Program-made: the position numbers and the translations under genes
The notes under the pieces: model-generated
What the model was told of the DNA's origin: nothing
Database searches by the model: none
What the model saw: only the letters and a program-made list of their open reading frames with translations
Shown here: piece by piece, positions 15,858-23,592 of the stretch
How positions within the stretch are numbered: the stretch's first letter is position 1
Layout of the letters: each line of letters opens with the position of its first letter
Assembly (NCBI GenBank): GCA_021647745.1
Contig: JAKIUB010000014.1
Location: forward strand, 1 to 64,000
From: Paracoccaceae bacterium
GTDB taxonomy: Bacteria > Pseudomonadota > Alphaproteobacteria > Rhodobacterales > Rhodobacteraceae
Length of the DNA stretch: 64,000 nt
Reading direction: 5' to 3'

Positions 15858-17207
15858 TCACTCGGGCTTGATAAGCCCCGAAAACCCGGCCACCGCCACT
15901 AGGCTGAAAAACCAGCCAAGCGCAATGTGCGCCCACAGATAGGTGCGGGCGGCAATGCCGCTAATGCCGTGGCGGGCATCGGGAATCCACGCATCCTGCA
16001 TTTCAAGGTCAACAATCGGCAGCAGGGTATCGGCTGAATAGATAAACGGGTTAAAAATAGGATAGCTTTGCCCCGGCTCGCTGAGCAGATAGCACCATTT
16101 TTGCGAAGCCGCATCCGCGCAGCCCATCCATGCTTGTGATTGCCACACCAGCAAAGAGCCGGGTTTTACCGCGCCGGCAAGATCAGCCAGTATAAAAACC
16201 AGCATCCCGAAAAGCATCAGCCCGGCCAGCCAGATGATAGAAAGCGAAGGCCGGTGGCCGTATCCGGCGCTGACCTTTAGCAGCCAGTTCCAGCCCTTGC
16301 GCCACCAAGGCGGGTTTTGCGCGGCGCGTTGCAGGCGTTCTTTTTCGATCATCACCTCGCGCGCATCTTCGCGGTGCCCCGTTTCACGCAGCACCTTGGC
16401 CAGTTGCTCATAAGGCTGCGGGCTAAAACCACGGGCGTGTTTGATCTTGGCCAGCCATTCAAGGCGGGTCTTGGCATCCAGCGGAACGCCCTCACCAAGA
16501 ATGGACCCATAGCGAAACCGATCAATATAAATGCTTTCCGCCGCGCTTGGCCAACATTCCGCTGCATCACACAGCGCCGCAACCGACGCCCCGGCAAGGC
16601 TGATATCCCCGTTTATTTCAACGCCCTTCCGCAGAAAAAACCCGCCCTTGACCACCAGCCCATCAGCAATAAAAGCATATCCATGCGGCTGGCCATCCGC
16701 GCCCGATGAGGCGTTGAACTTTGCACCATCGCATTCAAGCCCCCCACCCAGCTTTGCCCCAACCAGCCGCACCACGCCTTTGACCTCAACCTCGCGCAGG
16801 GAAACACTACCCTTGGTCTCCAGCTGGTCAGCCTTCAGCCCCTGTGGCAGGTATGACCCATTCAAAAGCAGGTTTTGCATTTTGGCGCTTCGAAAAACCG
16901 GCGCGCTGTCAAACCGGCAGTCAAACAGCGCCAAATCACCGGGCAAGGTGCAGCCATTCAGATCAAGCACATCTTTGATATGCGCACCTTTAATCCGCAA
17001 ACCCTTTTCATGCAGGCGGCAGCTATCGCAACCGCCCAGCGCCAGATAGCGGATGAATGCTGCGCGCACCGTATAATCATCATCCCGCTCAGGGGACAGC
17101 AGGTCGTGGTGAATAGTGATATCTTCACCGCTATCCAGCTCAGCAACAATTTGCTGCTCCGCTTTGAACAGCTCTCCAAAATCTTCAAGCTTGCGCAGTG
17201 CTTTCAT
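15858..17207 (-). CDS. Beta-solenoid domain membrane protein, function unknown
   Basis: A 449-residue protein. Residues about 65-210 contain repeating short beta-strand units (LRIKGAHIKDVLDLNGCTLPGD and similar), suggesting a right-handed beta-helix akin to pentapeptide-repeat or bactofilin-like folds. A TPR-like helical hairpin follows (PYEQLAKVLRETGHREDAREVMIEKERLQRA), then two predicted membrane helices (about 310-335 and 425-445) flanking a loop with Cys and Trp residues. I start it at the ATG at 17207 with AGGAGG 5 bases upstream; a start nine codons earlier lacks such a site. It is 33 bases downstream of the unknown gene attached to ruvB. No catalytic motif recognised. Confidence 0.75.
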   Translation of the reverse strand: MKALRKLEDFGELFKAEQQIVAELDSGEDITIHHDLLSPERDDDYTVRAAFIRYLALGGCDSCRLHEKGLRIKGAHIKDVLDLNGCTLPGDLALFDCRFDSAPVFRSAKMQNLLLNGSYLPQGLKADQLETKGSVSLREVEVKGVVRLVGAKLGGGLECDGAKFNASSGADGQPHGYAFIADGLVVKGGFFLRKGVEINGDISLAGASVAALCDAAECWPSAAESIYIDRFRYGSILGEGVPLDAKTRLEWLAKIKHARGFSPQPYEQLAKVLRETGHREDAREVMIEKERLQRAAQNPPWWRKGWNWLLKVSAGYGHRPSLSIIWLAGLMLFGMLVFILADLAGAVKPGSLLVWQSQAWMGCADAASQKWCYLLSEPGQSYPIFNPFIYSADTLLPIVDLEMQDAWIPDARHGISGIAARTYLWAHIALGWFFSLVAVAGFSGLIKPE

Positions 17208-17240
17208 CTTGCCTCCTGTAGGGTCGGGCCTCACCTCACC

Positions 17241-17897
17241 TTAATCATCTCCATCAATCAACAGTTGCATCACCCGTGAGGCCAGCCGCAAGCTGTGGGT
17301 CGGGTCATCCGCTGCCACCGGCATGCTGGCGTCATAGGCACAGCGAATCACAGCGGCAATTGGCGGGCGCACGATGGCCATGTTGTTAGCTTCAATAATC
17401 CCTATGGGTGATTTCAGCAAAAACGCGCTCTCCGACCACAGCAAAATCGAGCGCGCCATCTGGTCGGTGGCCAGCGCCTGCACCGAAAGCTTGGCCATTT
17501 CAGCATCCACCTTGATCAGCAGGATGCACATTTTAATGCCACCTTGCTCGTCAAAGGCAAAGTGGCGATACTGGTTTGCCCCCGCGCGGTTAAGCTGGCC
17601 AACCAGCCCCTCCAGCCCCGGCATCATTTTATCGAGGTCCGGCACCTCGGCTATTTCCTCCCATTTCGAGCAGAAAAACACCAGAAAATTCGCGCCCAGC
17701 TCGGGGTCCATTTCGACCAGTTTCATATTGGCAATACCCGCCACGGCGGCAAAAGCCTCCTTGATGGCATCTAGCGATTTATCGTCAGTGCCAAAAACCA
17801 CCGGCGCAATCGGGCGGCCCCAGCGGGCAAAGCGGTATTGGTTATCATGGCTGAAAAGCGCCTCGATCTGGCGCGCGTCAAAACCGTCATTAATCAT
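17241..17897 (-). CDS. Hypothetical protein cotranscribed with ruvB
   Basis: A 218-residue protein of unknown function with no clear signal peptide; starts MINDGFDARQIEALF. The ATG at 17897 is preceded by GGAG 8 bases away, inside the end of ruvB, and only one base separates it from the ruvB stop at 17899. The frame stays open upstream into ruvB, but that extension is antisense-free overlap with a clearly real gene in another frame and is rejected. The composition (GTDDKSLDAIKEAFAAVAGI, NANNMAIVRPPIAAVI-like hydrophobic core) suggests a soluble alpha/beta protein. The position implies expression with the Holliday-junction genes. Confidence 0.72.
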   Translation of the reverse strand: MINDGFDARQIEALFSHDNQYRFARWGRPIAPVVFGTDDKSLDAIKEAFAAVAGIANMKLVEMDPELGANFLVFFCSKWEEIAEVPDLDKMMPGLEGLVGQLNRAGANQYRHFAFDEQGGIKMCILLIKVDAEMAKLSVQALATDQMARSILLWSESAFLLKSPIGIIEANNMAIVRPPIAAVIRCAYDASMPVAADDPTHSLRLASRVMQLLIDGDD

Positions 17898-17898
17898 A

Positions 17899-18915
17899 TT
17901 AGTCTCCAAAAAGATCATCCGCGCGCGGGGCCGCCAGCCCGAGGTGTTTCCACGCTTTGGCCGCCAGCATCCGCCCGCGCGGGGTGCGTTGTATAAGGCC
18001 TTGCTGCAACAGAAAAGGCTCGATGACCTCCTCAATAGCATCCCTTGCCTCCGATAGCGCTGCGGCAATTGTTTCCACCCCCACGGGGCCGCCGCCGTAG
18101 TTTTCGGCCAGCAGTTTAAGGTAGCGGCGGTCCGCACTGTCCAGCCCCAGATCATCGACCCCGAGGCGCGTCAGCGCGATATTGGCGATCTCTTCGGTGA
18201 CCTTGCCATTGCCCTGCACGATGGCAAAATCAACCACCCGGCGCAAAAGCCGCCCCGCCACACGGGGGGTGCCACGGGCGCGGCGCGCAATTTCCATCGC
18301 GCCGTTGGGGGTGGCGTCAGCCTTCATCAGGCGGGCAGCACGGGTGACGATCTGGATAAGTTCTTCGGTGTTATAAAACTCAAGGCGGGTCGGGATGCCA
18401 AAACGGTCCCGCAAGGGCGTGGTCAGCAGGCCAAGGCGGGTGGTGGCCCCGACCAAGGTAAACGGCTGCAAATCAATCCGCACCGTGCGCGCAGCCGGGC
18501 CTTCGCCGATCACCAGATCCAGCTCGAAATCCTCCAGCGCAGGATAAAGGATTTCCTCCACCGCCGGATTCATACGGTGGATTTCGTCAATGAACAGCAC
18601 ATCGCGCTCATCCAGATTGGTCAGAATAGCGGCAAGATCCCCGGCCTTGGCCAGCACCGGCCCGCTGGTCATACGAAAGTTCACCCCAAGCTCGCGGCTG
18701 ATAATCTGCGCGAGGGTGGTTTTGCCCAGCCCCGGCGGGCCGTAAAACAGCGTGTGGTCCATCGCCTGCCCGCGCCGCTTGGCGCTCTCGATAAACACGG
18801 CCAAATTTGCCCGCGCCTCGGCCTGCCCGATGAATTCATCCAGCACTTGCGGGCGCAGGGCGCGGTCGGCGTCTTGGGGCTGCTCTTCGGGGCGCAGGGT
18901 TTGGTCAGGTTCCAT
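17899..18915 (-). CDS. ruvB: Holliday junction branch migration ATPase RuvB
   Basis: Hexameric AAA+ motor that drives branch migration with RuvA. The 338-residue protein has Walker A GPPGLGKTTLA, Walker B with FIDEIHRMNP, sensor 1 in VGATTRLGLLTTPLRDRFGI, and the C-terminal winged helix with RTPRGRMLAAKAWKHLGL. Start ATG at 18915 (MEPDQTLRPEEQP). Five bases separate it from ruvA upstream. Confidence 0.98.
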   Translation of the reverse strand: MEPDQTLRPEEQPQDADRALRPQVLDEFIGQAEARANLAVFIESAKRRGQAMDHTLFYGPPGLGKTTLAQIISRELGVNFRMTSGPVLAKAGDLAAILTNLDERDVLFIDEIHRMNPAVEEILYPALEDFELDLVIGEGPAARTVRIDLQPFTLVGATTRLGLLTTPLRDRFGIPTRLEFYNTEELIQIVTRAARLMKADATPNGAMEIARRARGTPRVAGRLLRRVVDFAIVQGNGKVTEEIANIALTRLGVDDLGLDSADRRYLKLLAENYGGGPVGVETIAAALSEARDAIEEVIEPFLLQQGLIQRTPRGRMLAAKAWKHLGLAAPRADDLFGD

Positions 18916-18920
18916 ATCAT

Positions 18921-19577
18921 CTACCCTTTCGGTGCCAGCAGCCGCAGCGCATTACGAATAAGATCAGACGCCCCGCCCTCCCCCGCCTGCGAAATCGCGG
19001 CGGCAGCATCGCCATGGCCATAGCCGAGATTGACCAGCGCCGAAAGCGCATCAGCTTGAGCGTTGCCAACCATATCCGGCGTGGTATCAACCACCTCGTA
19101 TTCCTCGGGCTTGGCAAGACTTTCGGCCTTGGGCGCATCCACCACTTTGGTCGCCGCCCCGCCCATCGCCATTACCTTATGGGCTTTGTCTTTCAGCTCC
19201 AGCACCACGCGCTGCGCCAGCTTTGGCCCCACGCCCGGTGCGGCTTTTATCGCGGCCTGATCGCCAAGGGTAATGGCGCGGCTCACACCATCCGCCCCGA
19301 GCGTGCCCATGATCGCCAGTGCCGCCTTGGCCCCCACGCCCTGCACACTCACCAAAAGCCGGTGCCATTCGCGCTCGCCCATGCTGGGAAAGCCGAAAAG
19401 CTGGAGCAGGTCTTCGCGCACCAGAAGCTCGGTAAACAGCGCTGCCGGGGCACCCAAGGGGGGCATGGCGGCAAGGGTGCGCGAGGATACATAAACCACA
19501 TAGCCCACCCCGCCGGTGTCGATCATCACATGATCCGCGCCGATATAATCAAGCCTGCCAGATATTTTGCCGATCAT
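18921..19577 (-). CDS. ruvA: Holliday junction DNA-binding subunit RuvA
   Basis: Tetrameric junction-binding protein that loads RuvB. The 218-residue protein has the N-terminal OB fold (MIGKISGRLDYIGADHVMIDTGGVGYVVYV), helix-hairpin-helix motifs (VQGVGAKAALAIMGTLG; APGVGPKLAQRVVLELKDK) and a C-terminal UBA-like RuvB-binding domain (DALSALVNLGYGHGDAAAAI). Its ATG overlaps the ruvC stop by 4 bases (19574-19577). Confidence 0.97.
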   Translation of the reverse strand: MIGKISGRLDYIGADHVMIDTGGVGYVVYVSSRTLAAMPPLGAPAALFTELLVREDLLQLFGFPSMGEREWHRLLVSVQGVGAKAALAIMGTLGADGVSRAITLGDQAAIKAAPGVGPKLAQRVVLELKDKAHKVMAMGGAATKVVDAPKAESLAKPEEYEVVDTTPDMVGNAQADALSALVNLGYGHGDAAAAISQAGEGGASDLIRNALRLLAPKG

Positions 19578-20080
19578 GCGCTTGCCCTTTCAATGGCGGA
19601 TTGCAGGCGGCCTGCGAACCGCGCGTGGTGCGTATGGCAAAGTGCAATCGCCAGCGCATCAGAGGCATCCGCATTGGCAATATGAATGCCCGGAAGCTGG
19701 AGCCGCACCATATGCTCCACCTGTTTTTTATCGGCGTGCCCCACCCCCACCACCACCTTTTTCACCGCATTGGGCGCATATTCCGCCACCTCAAGACCTG
19801 CCTTGGCGGGCACCAGCAGGCAGATACCACGGGCTTGCCCGAGCTTCAGTGTGCCCGCCGCGTCTTTGTTCACGAACGTATGCTCCACCGCTGCGGTTTC
19901 TGGTTGATAACACACCATTACCTCACTCAACTGCATGTAAAGGCTTAGTAAACGCTCAGAAAGGTCATCGCCCTCCGAGGCACAGACACCATTGGCAACA
20001 TGGGTGATTTTGCTACCCACAGCATCCACCACCCCCCATCCGGTGCGCCTTAAGCCCGGATCAATCCCTATCACCCGCAT
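19574..20080 (-). CDS. ruvC: Crossover junction endodeoxyribonuclease RuvC
   Basis: Resolves Holliday junctions by paired cleavage. The 168-residue protein shows the RNase H-like acidic residues: Asp7 in GIDPGLRRTGWGV, Glu in AAVEHTFV, and the C-terminal Asp pair in NADASDALAIALCH. First gene of the ruvCAB row. The 210 bases upstream (20081-20290) separate it from ribE on the same strand. Confidence 0.97.
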   Translation of the reverse strand: MRVIGIDPGLRRTGWGVVDAVGSKITHVANGVCASEGDDLSERLLSLYMQLSEVMVCYQPETAAVEHTFVNKDAAGTLKLGQARGICLLVPAKAGLEVAEYAPNAVKKVVVGVGHADKKQVEHMVRLQLPGIHIANADASDALAIALCHTHHARFAGRLQSAIERASA

Positions 20081-20212
20081 GTGCCTGCTCCTTTATGTTT
20101 TTCAACACCTAGCACGAAACAGGAACAAACACCAAGCCAAAACCCATATGATTTGCGCCGTGTGCGGTTTGGATGTTTTAACGGTGTAGCGAGGCCTACA
20201 TGCCTTATACCC

Positions 20213-20230
20213 GCCGGGCCTTTTCCCGGC
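20213..20230. other. Short perfect hairpin between ribE and ruvC
   Basis: GCCGGG (20213-20218) pairs with CCCGGC (20225-20230), 6-base loop. It lies 61 bases downstream of the ribE stop on the minus strand. There is no T run after it, so intrinsic termination is uncertain; the remaining spacer 20081-20290 shows nothing else recognisable. Confidence 0.35.
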
Positions 20231-20290
20231 AATGGGGGCGCCAGCCTGCACCGGCCTCCATGCTCGGGCCGCGATTATGGCCGATCAGGC

Positions 20291-20893
20291 TCATGCGTCA
20301 AAGTCCTTCAGCCGTGCGACATAGCGCGCCAATGTGTCGATCTCGAGGTTGACAGCATCTCCCGCCTTGACGCTGTGCCATGTTGTGTGCGCTTTGGTGT
20401 GGGGGATGATATTCACCCCGAAGCGGCAGCCCTCTACATCATTAACCGTCAGCGATGTGCCATTGAGCGCCACCGACCCTTTGGGCGCAATAAACCGCGC
20501 CAGCGCAGCCGGTGCCTCGAATTCAAAGCGCGTGCTTTCACCTTCATCCCGGGTGGAGAGCACCTGCGCCACCCCGTCCACATGCCCCGATACGATATGC
20601 CCGCCCAGCTCGTCCCCCAGCTTCAGCGCCCGTTCGAGGTTGAGCTTTGTGCCCACAGGCCAGGCGGTATTTGCAGTAAGGATATTGGTTTTCCCCAGGC
20701 TTTCCGCAGAAATATCCACATCAAACCAGCTTTCACCCTTATCGACTACAGTAAGGCAAATGCCGTCACAGGCGATCGAAGCGCCGATATCCACCCCGCC
20801 CGTTTCATAGCGCGTGCCGATCCGCACATGCAGGTCTCCGCGCATTTCAACCTGCAAAACCTCGCCAATATCGGTAATAATTCCGGTAAACAT
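20291..20893 (-). CDS. ribE: Riboflavin synthase alpha chain
   Basis: Dismutates two 6,7-dimethyl-8-ribityllumazine to riboflavin and 5-amino-6-ribitylaminouracil. The 200-residue protein starts with the diagnostic MFTGIITDIGEV and has the two repeated lumazine-binding barrels (GASIACDGICLTVVDKGESWFDVDISAESL and KGSVALNGTSLTVNDVEGCRFGVNIIPHT). GAGGGC precedes the ATG at 20893. No other riboflavin gene adjoins it and I see no FMN riboswitch signature in the 88 bases upstream. Confidence 0.96.
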   Translation of the reverse strand: MFTGIITDIGEVLQVEMRGDLHVRIGTRYETGGVDIGASIACDGICLTVVDKGESWFDVDISAESLGKTNILTANTAWPVGTKLNLERALKLGDELGGHIVSGHVDGVAQVLSTRDEGESTRFEFEAPAALARFIAPKGSVALNGTSLTVNDVEGCRFGVNIIPHTKAHTTWHSVKAGDAVNLEIDTLARYVARLKDFDA

Positions 20894-21026
20894 TTTTTGC
20901 CCTCACAGCCTTTTTCTGCCCCTTGGTAGCAAGCGATCTGCGCCGCGGCAAGGCATGGGCGTATATTGGTTGTGAGACTCGGTGATATTACATATAGAAA
21001 AAGAAATAATTGTAATCGAGAGCCGT

Positions 21027-22298
21027 GTGTCGCATTCAACCCGTCATTTTTTGTTTCTGCAAGGTCCCCACGGCCCGTTTTTCGGCCAGCTCGGCGCAGC
21101 GCTACAGGCTGACGGGCACGCAGTGTTCAAGGTCGGCTTTAACCGTGGCGACAGGTTTTTTTGGCCCCGCCGCTTGCCCTATACCCCCTATCGCGGCGAC
21201 GAGTCGGGCTGGGCCAAGGCGCTGGAAAGACTGATCAAGGTAAATGCTATCACCGATATCGTAATTTATGGCGATGCGCGTCCGCTCCATGCGGCTGCGG
21301 TAACGGCAGCCAAAGCCCACGGGCTGAAGCTGCACTGCTTTGAAGAAGGCTATCTGCGCCCGTTCTGGGCAACCTACGAGCGCAATGGCGCCAACGGAAA
21401 CTCGCCCCTGATGGCCCTGGGCATTGAGAAAATGCGCGATATTCTTGGTGATGACGCCCCAAGGCTCGCAAAAACCCCCGCCCAATGGGGACCTCTCTGG
21501 CATCATATTTTTTATGGTGCGGTTTTTCACCTGAACCTGCTGTTTCCCTCAAAAACCTATGCGCGCTACCAACCCCATCGCGTGGTGTCGGTCCGGCAGG
21601 AGTTTTTGGCTGGCCTGCGCGCCATGGCCACCCTGCCGCTACATTCGATCAACCGGCGGCTCGCAACACAACGGCTTTTCAAGCGTAAAGATCCCTATTT
21701 TTTAGGGCTTTTGCAGCTCGGACACGATAGTTCCATCCTCAGCCATTCTGCCTTTGATACCAACAAACAATTTGTCGATTTGTGCATCAAGGAGTTTTCG
21801 CGCGGGGCCAGCGCCCCTTTGCGACTGGTCTTCAAAACCCATCCTCTGGATGACGGCCGCGACAAGCTCGACCGGCATATCCGCACCACAGCCACCCGCC
21901 ACAATGTTGCCGACCGAGTGGATTTCATTCAGGGCGGCAAACTTGGCGCACTCCTTGATCGGGCAACCGGTGCCATCACCATCAATTCCACCGCCGCCCA
22001 GCAGGCGCTGTGGCGCGGCCTGCCGGTGCGCGCAACCGGAAATTCTGTTTTCAAGAAAGGCCAGCTGGTTTCTCGCCAGCCTCTGGCCGAATTTTTCAAA
22101 TCCCCGACCCCGCCAGACAGGGAATCCTACCTTGTTTATCGGGCGTTTTTACTGCAAACATCGCAAGTGCCGGGCGGCTACTACACCAACGAAGGCCGCA
22201 TGGCCCTGATATCGCGCGTGGTCAATATGATGTTGGCAGAGGAAGATCCCTATTCCAGCTTTATCCACCGCCATGTGGCAAAAACGACCCAGAAATAA
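21027..22298 (+). CDS. kpsS: Capsule polysaccharide Kdo-transferase KpsS-like
   Basis: Predicted cytoplasmic/peripheral beta-Kdo glycosyltransferase that starts the poly-Kdo linker on lysophosphatidylglycerol for group 2-type capsules. About 423 residues, with the family features FLFLQGPHGPFF near the N-terminus, CFEEGYLRPFW, KTHPLDDGRDK and ITINSTAAQQALWRGLPVRATG. I choose the GTG at 21027, which puts FLFLQGPHG near the N-terminus as in relatives; an in-frame GTG at 20982 would add 15 residues, so the start is uncertain. Divergent from ribE; followed by the export lipoprotein and kpsC. Confidence 0.88.
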   Translation: MSHSTRHFLFLQGPHGPFFGQLGAALQADGHAVFKVGFNRGDRFFWPRRLPYTPYRGDESGWAKALERLIKVNAITDIVIYGDARPLHAAAVTAAKAHGLKLHCFEEGYLRPFWATYERNGANGNSPLMALGIEKMRDILGDDAPRLAKTPAQWGPLWHHIFYGAVFHLNLLFPSKTYARYQPHRVVSVRQEFLAGLRAMATLPLHSINRRLATQRLFKRKDPYFLGLLQLGHDSSILSHSAFDTNKQFVDLCIKEFSRGASAPLRLVFKTHPLDDGRDKLDRHIRTTATRHNVADRVDFIQGGKLGALLDRATGAITINSTAAQQALWRGLPVRATGNSVFKKGQLVSRQPLAEFFKSPTPPDRESYLVYRAFLLQTSQVPGGYYTNEGRMALISRVVNMMLAEEDPYSSFIHRHVAKTTQK

Positions 22299-22422
22299 AC
22301 AACTCAGCCACCACCTAGCAAACCGCTGGTTTTTTTGCGCAGCGCGCACTATGGTAGTGTCAATAATGCGTAAAAAGCGCAATAAATATTGCTGGCCGGA
22401 TATCTAATGACAGGTAGAAACA

Positions 22423-23565
22423 TTGGGAAAACATAACACTACCAGCCGGAAAGTGCGGCTTGCCGCGCTAATGAGTATGTTGCTGGTACTGGGCGCCTGT
22501 GGCCTGCCACGCTCCGGCCCCTCGCAGGCCGAGATCATGGCCGGTTCGGTCGAGAATGGCGGTAGCACCAATATCGTGATGGTCGATGACCGTGTCGCCC
22601 GCGCCGCAACCCTGAGCCAGCCGCTTGGTTTTTCACGCAGCTTTCTTAATGCCGGTCTCGCGGCCGTAGACCGGATCCGCGCCGGTGATCTTATTACAAT
22701 CACCATCTGGGAAAATGTCGACAATGGCCTGCTAGCCGAGACGGGGGCCAGCTCGACCACCCTGAGCGACATCGAAGTCGACCAACTCGGAAATATTTTT
22801 GTGCCCTATGCAGGCACAATCCGCGCTTCCGGGCGCACCCCCGAAGGATTGCGCACCGACATAACCCGTGAGCTGGAGCGCCAAACCCCTGACCCGCAGG
22901 TTGAAGTGCGGCGCAAGCCCGGCAATGGTGCCGCGGTCAATGTTGTGGGCGGGGTAAACAAGCAGGGTGTCTATCTGCTTCATGCAGCCTCCCGCCGGCT
23001 CACCGCCATGCTGGCCAGTGCGGGCGGGATATCTCTCGACCCCGCCGGCACCAAGGTCATCGTGCAACGCGGCAATGAATCAGGCGCCATCTGGCTGCGT
23101 GATCTCTACTCAAACCCGAAAAACGACATCACCCTGCGCGCCAATGACCGGATTATCGTTGAAAAGGACGAGCGCTATTTCTCCGTGCTGGGCGCCACTA
23201 CGGGGCAAGCGCGCATAGATTTCACCAGCCGCAACCCAAGTATCGTGGATGCGCTTTCACTTATAGGCGGGCTAAACAGCCGGATCGCCGACCCGCGCGG
23301 GATATTCATCTTTCGCATGGAGACGGCTGACATCGCCAACAAGGTGCTTGACACCACCCAATTCACCACCCCGCAGCGCGTTGCCTATGTAATAGATTTG
23401 ACGACAGACGAGAGTATTTTTACGGCACAGACCTTCAAAATCCGCGATCGCGATACGATCTATGTCACTGAAGCTCCATTTGTGGGCTGGACACGGGTGC
23501 TTGAATCCATCGCCGGAACGGTGAATACTCTGGATAGCCTCGCAACTGTAGCGAGTGCGCTCTAG
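22423..23565 (+). CDS. Polysaccharide export lipoprotein (Wza/KpsD family)
   Basis: Predicted outer-membrane polysaccharide export channel component. The 380-residue protein starts at a TTG with AGG upstream and has a lipoprotein signal ending in the lipobox LGAC (Cys26), then a polysaccharide export domain (AVDRIRAGDLITITIWENVDNGL and QLGNIFVPYAGTIRASGRTPEGLRTDI) and SLBB-type beta-grasp repeats (VNVVGGVNKQGVYLL; LSLIGGLNSRIADPRGIFIFR). The TTG start is unusual; the nearest alternatives would shorten the signal peptide. Located between kpsS and kpsC, so it likely exports the same capsule. Confidence 0.88.
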   Translation: MGKHNTTSRKVRLAALMSMLLVLGACGLPRSGPSQAEIMAGSVENGGSTNIVMVDDRVARAATLSQPLGFSRSFLNAGLAAVDRIRAGDLITITIWENVDNGLLAETGASSTTLSDIEVDQLGNIFVPYAGTIRASGRTPEGLRTDITRELERQTPDPQVEVRRKPGNGAAVNVVGGVNKQGVYLLHAASRRLTAMLASAGGISLDPAGTKVIVQRGNESGAIWLRDLYSNPKNDITLRANDRIIVEKDERYFSVLGATTGQARIDFTSRNPSIVDALSLIGGLNSRIADPRGIFIFRMETADIANKVLDTTQFTTPQRVAYVIDLTTDESIFTAQTFKIRDRDTIYVTEAPFVGWTRVLESIAGTVNTLDSLATVASAL

Positions 23566-23592
23566 GGCTTTGGGCCGAACAAAGGATTAACA

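Noticed and set aside
17898..18155. N-terminal extension of the unknown gene after ruvB
   Set aside because: The longer frame only continues through ruvB in another frame; the ATG at 17897 has a proper ribosome-binding site.
20894..21026. FMN riboswitch in front of ribE
   Set aside because: The conserved FMN aptamer blocks could not be found in either strand here.
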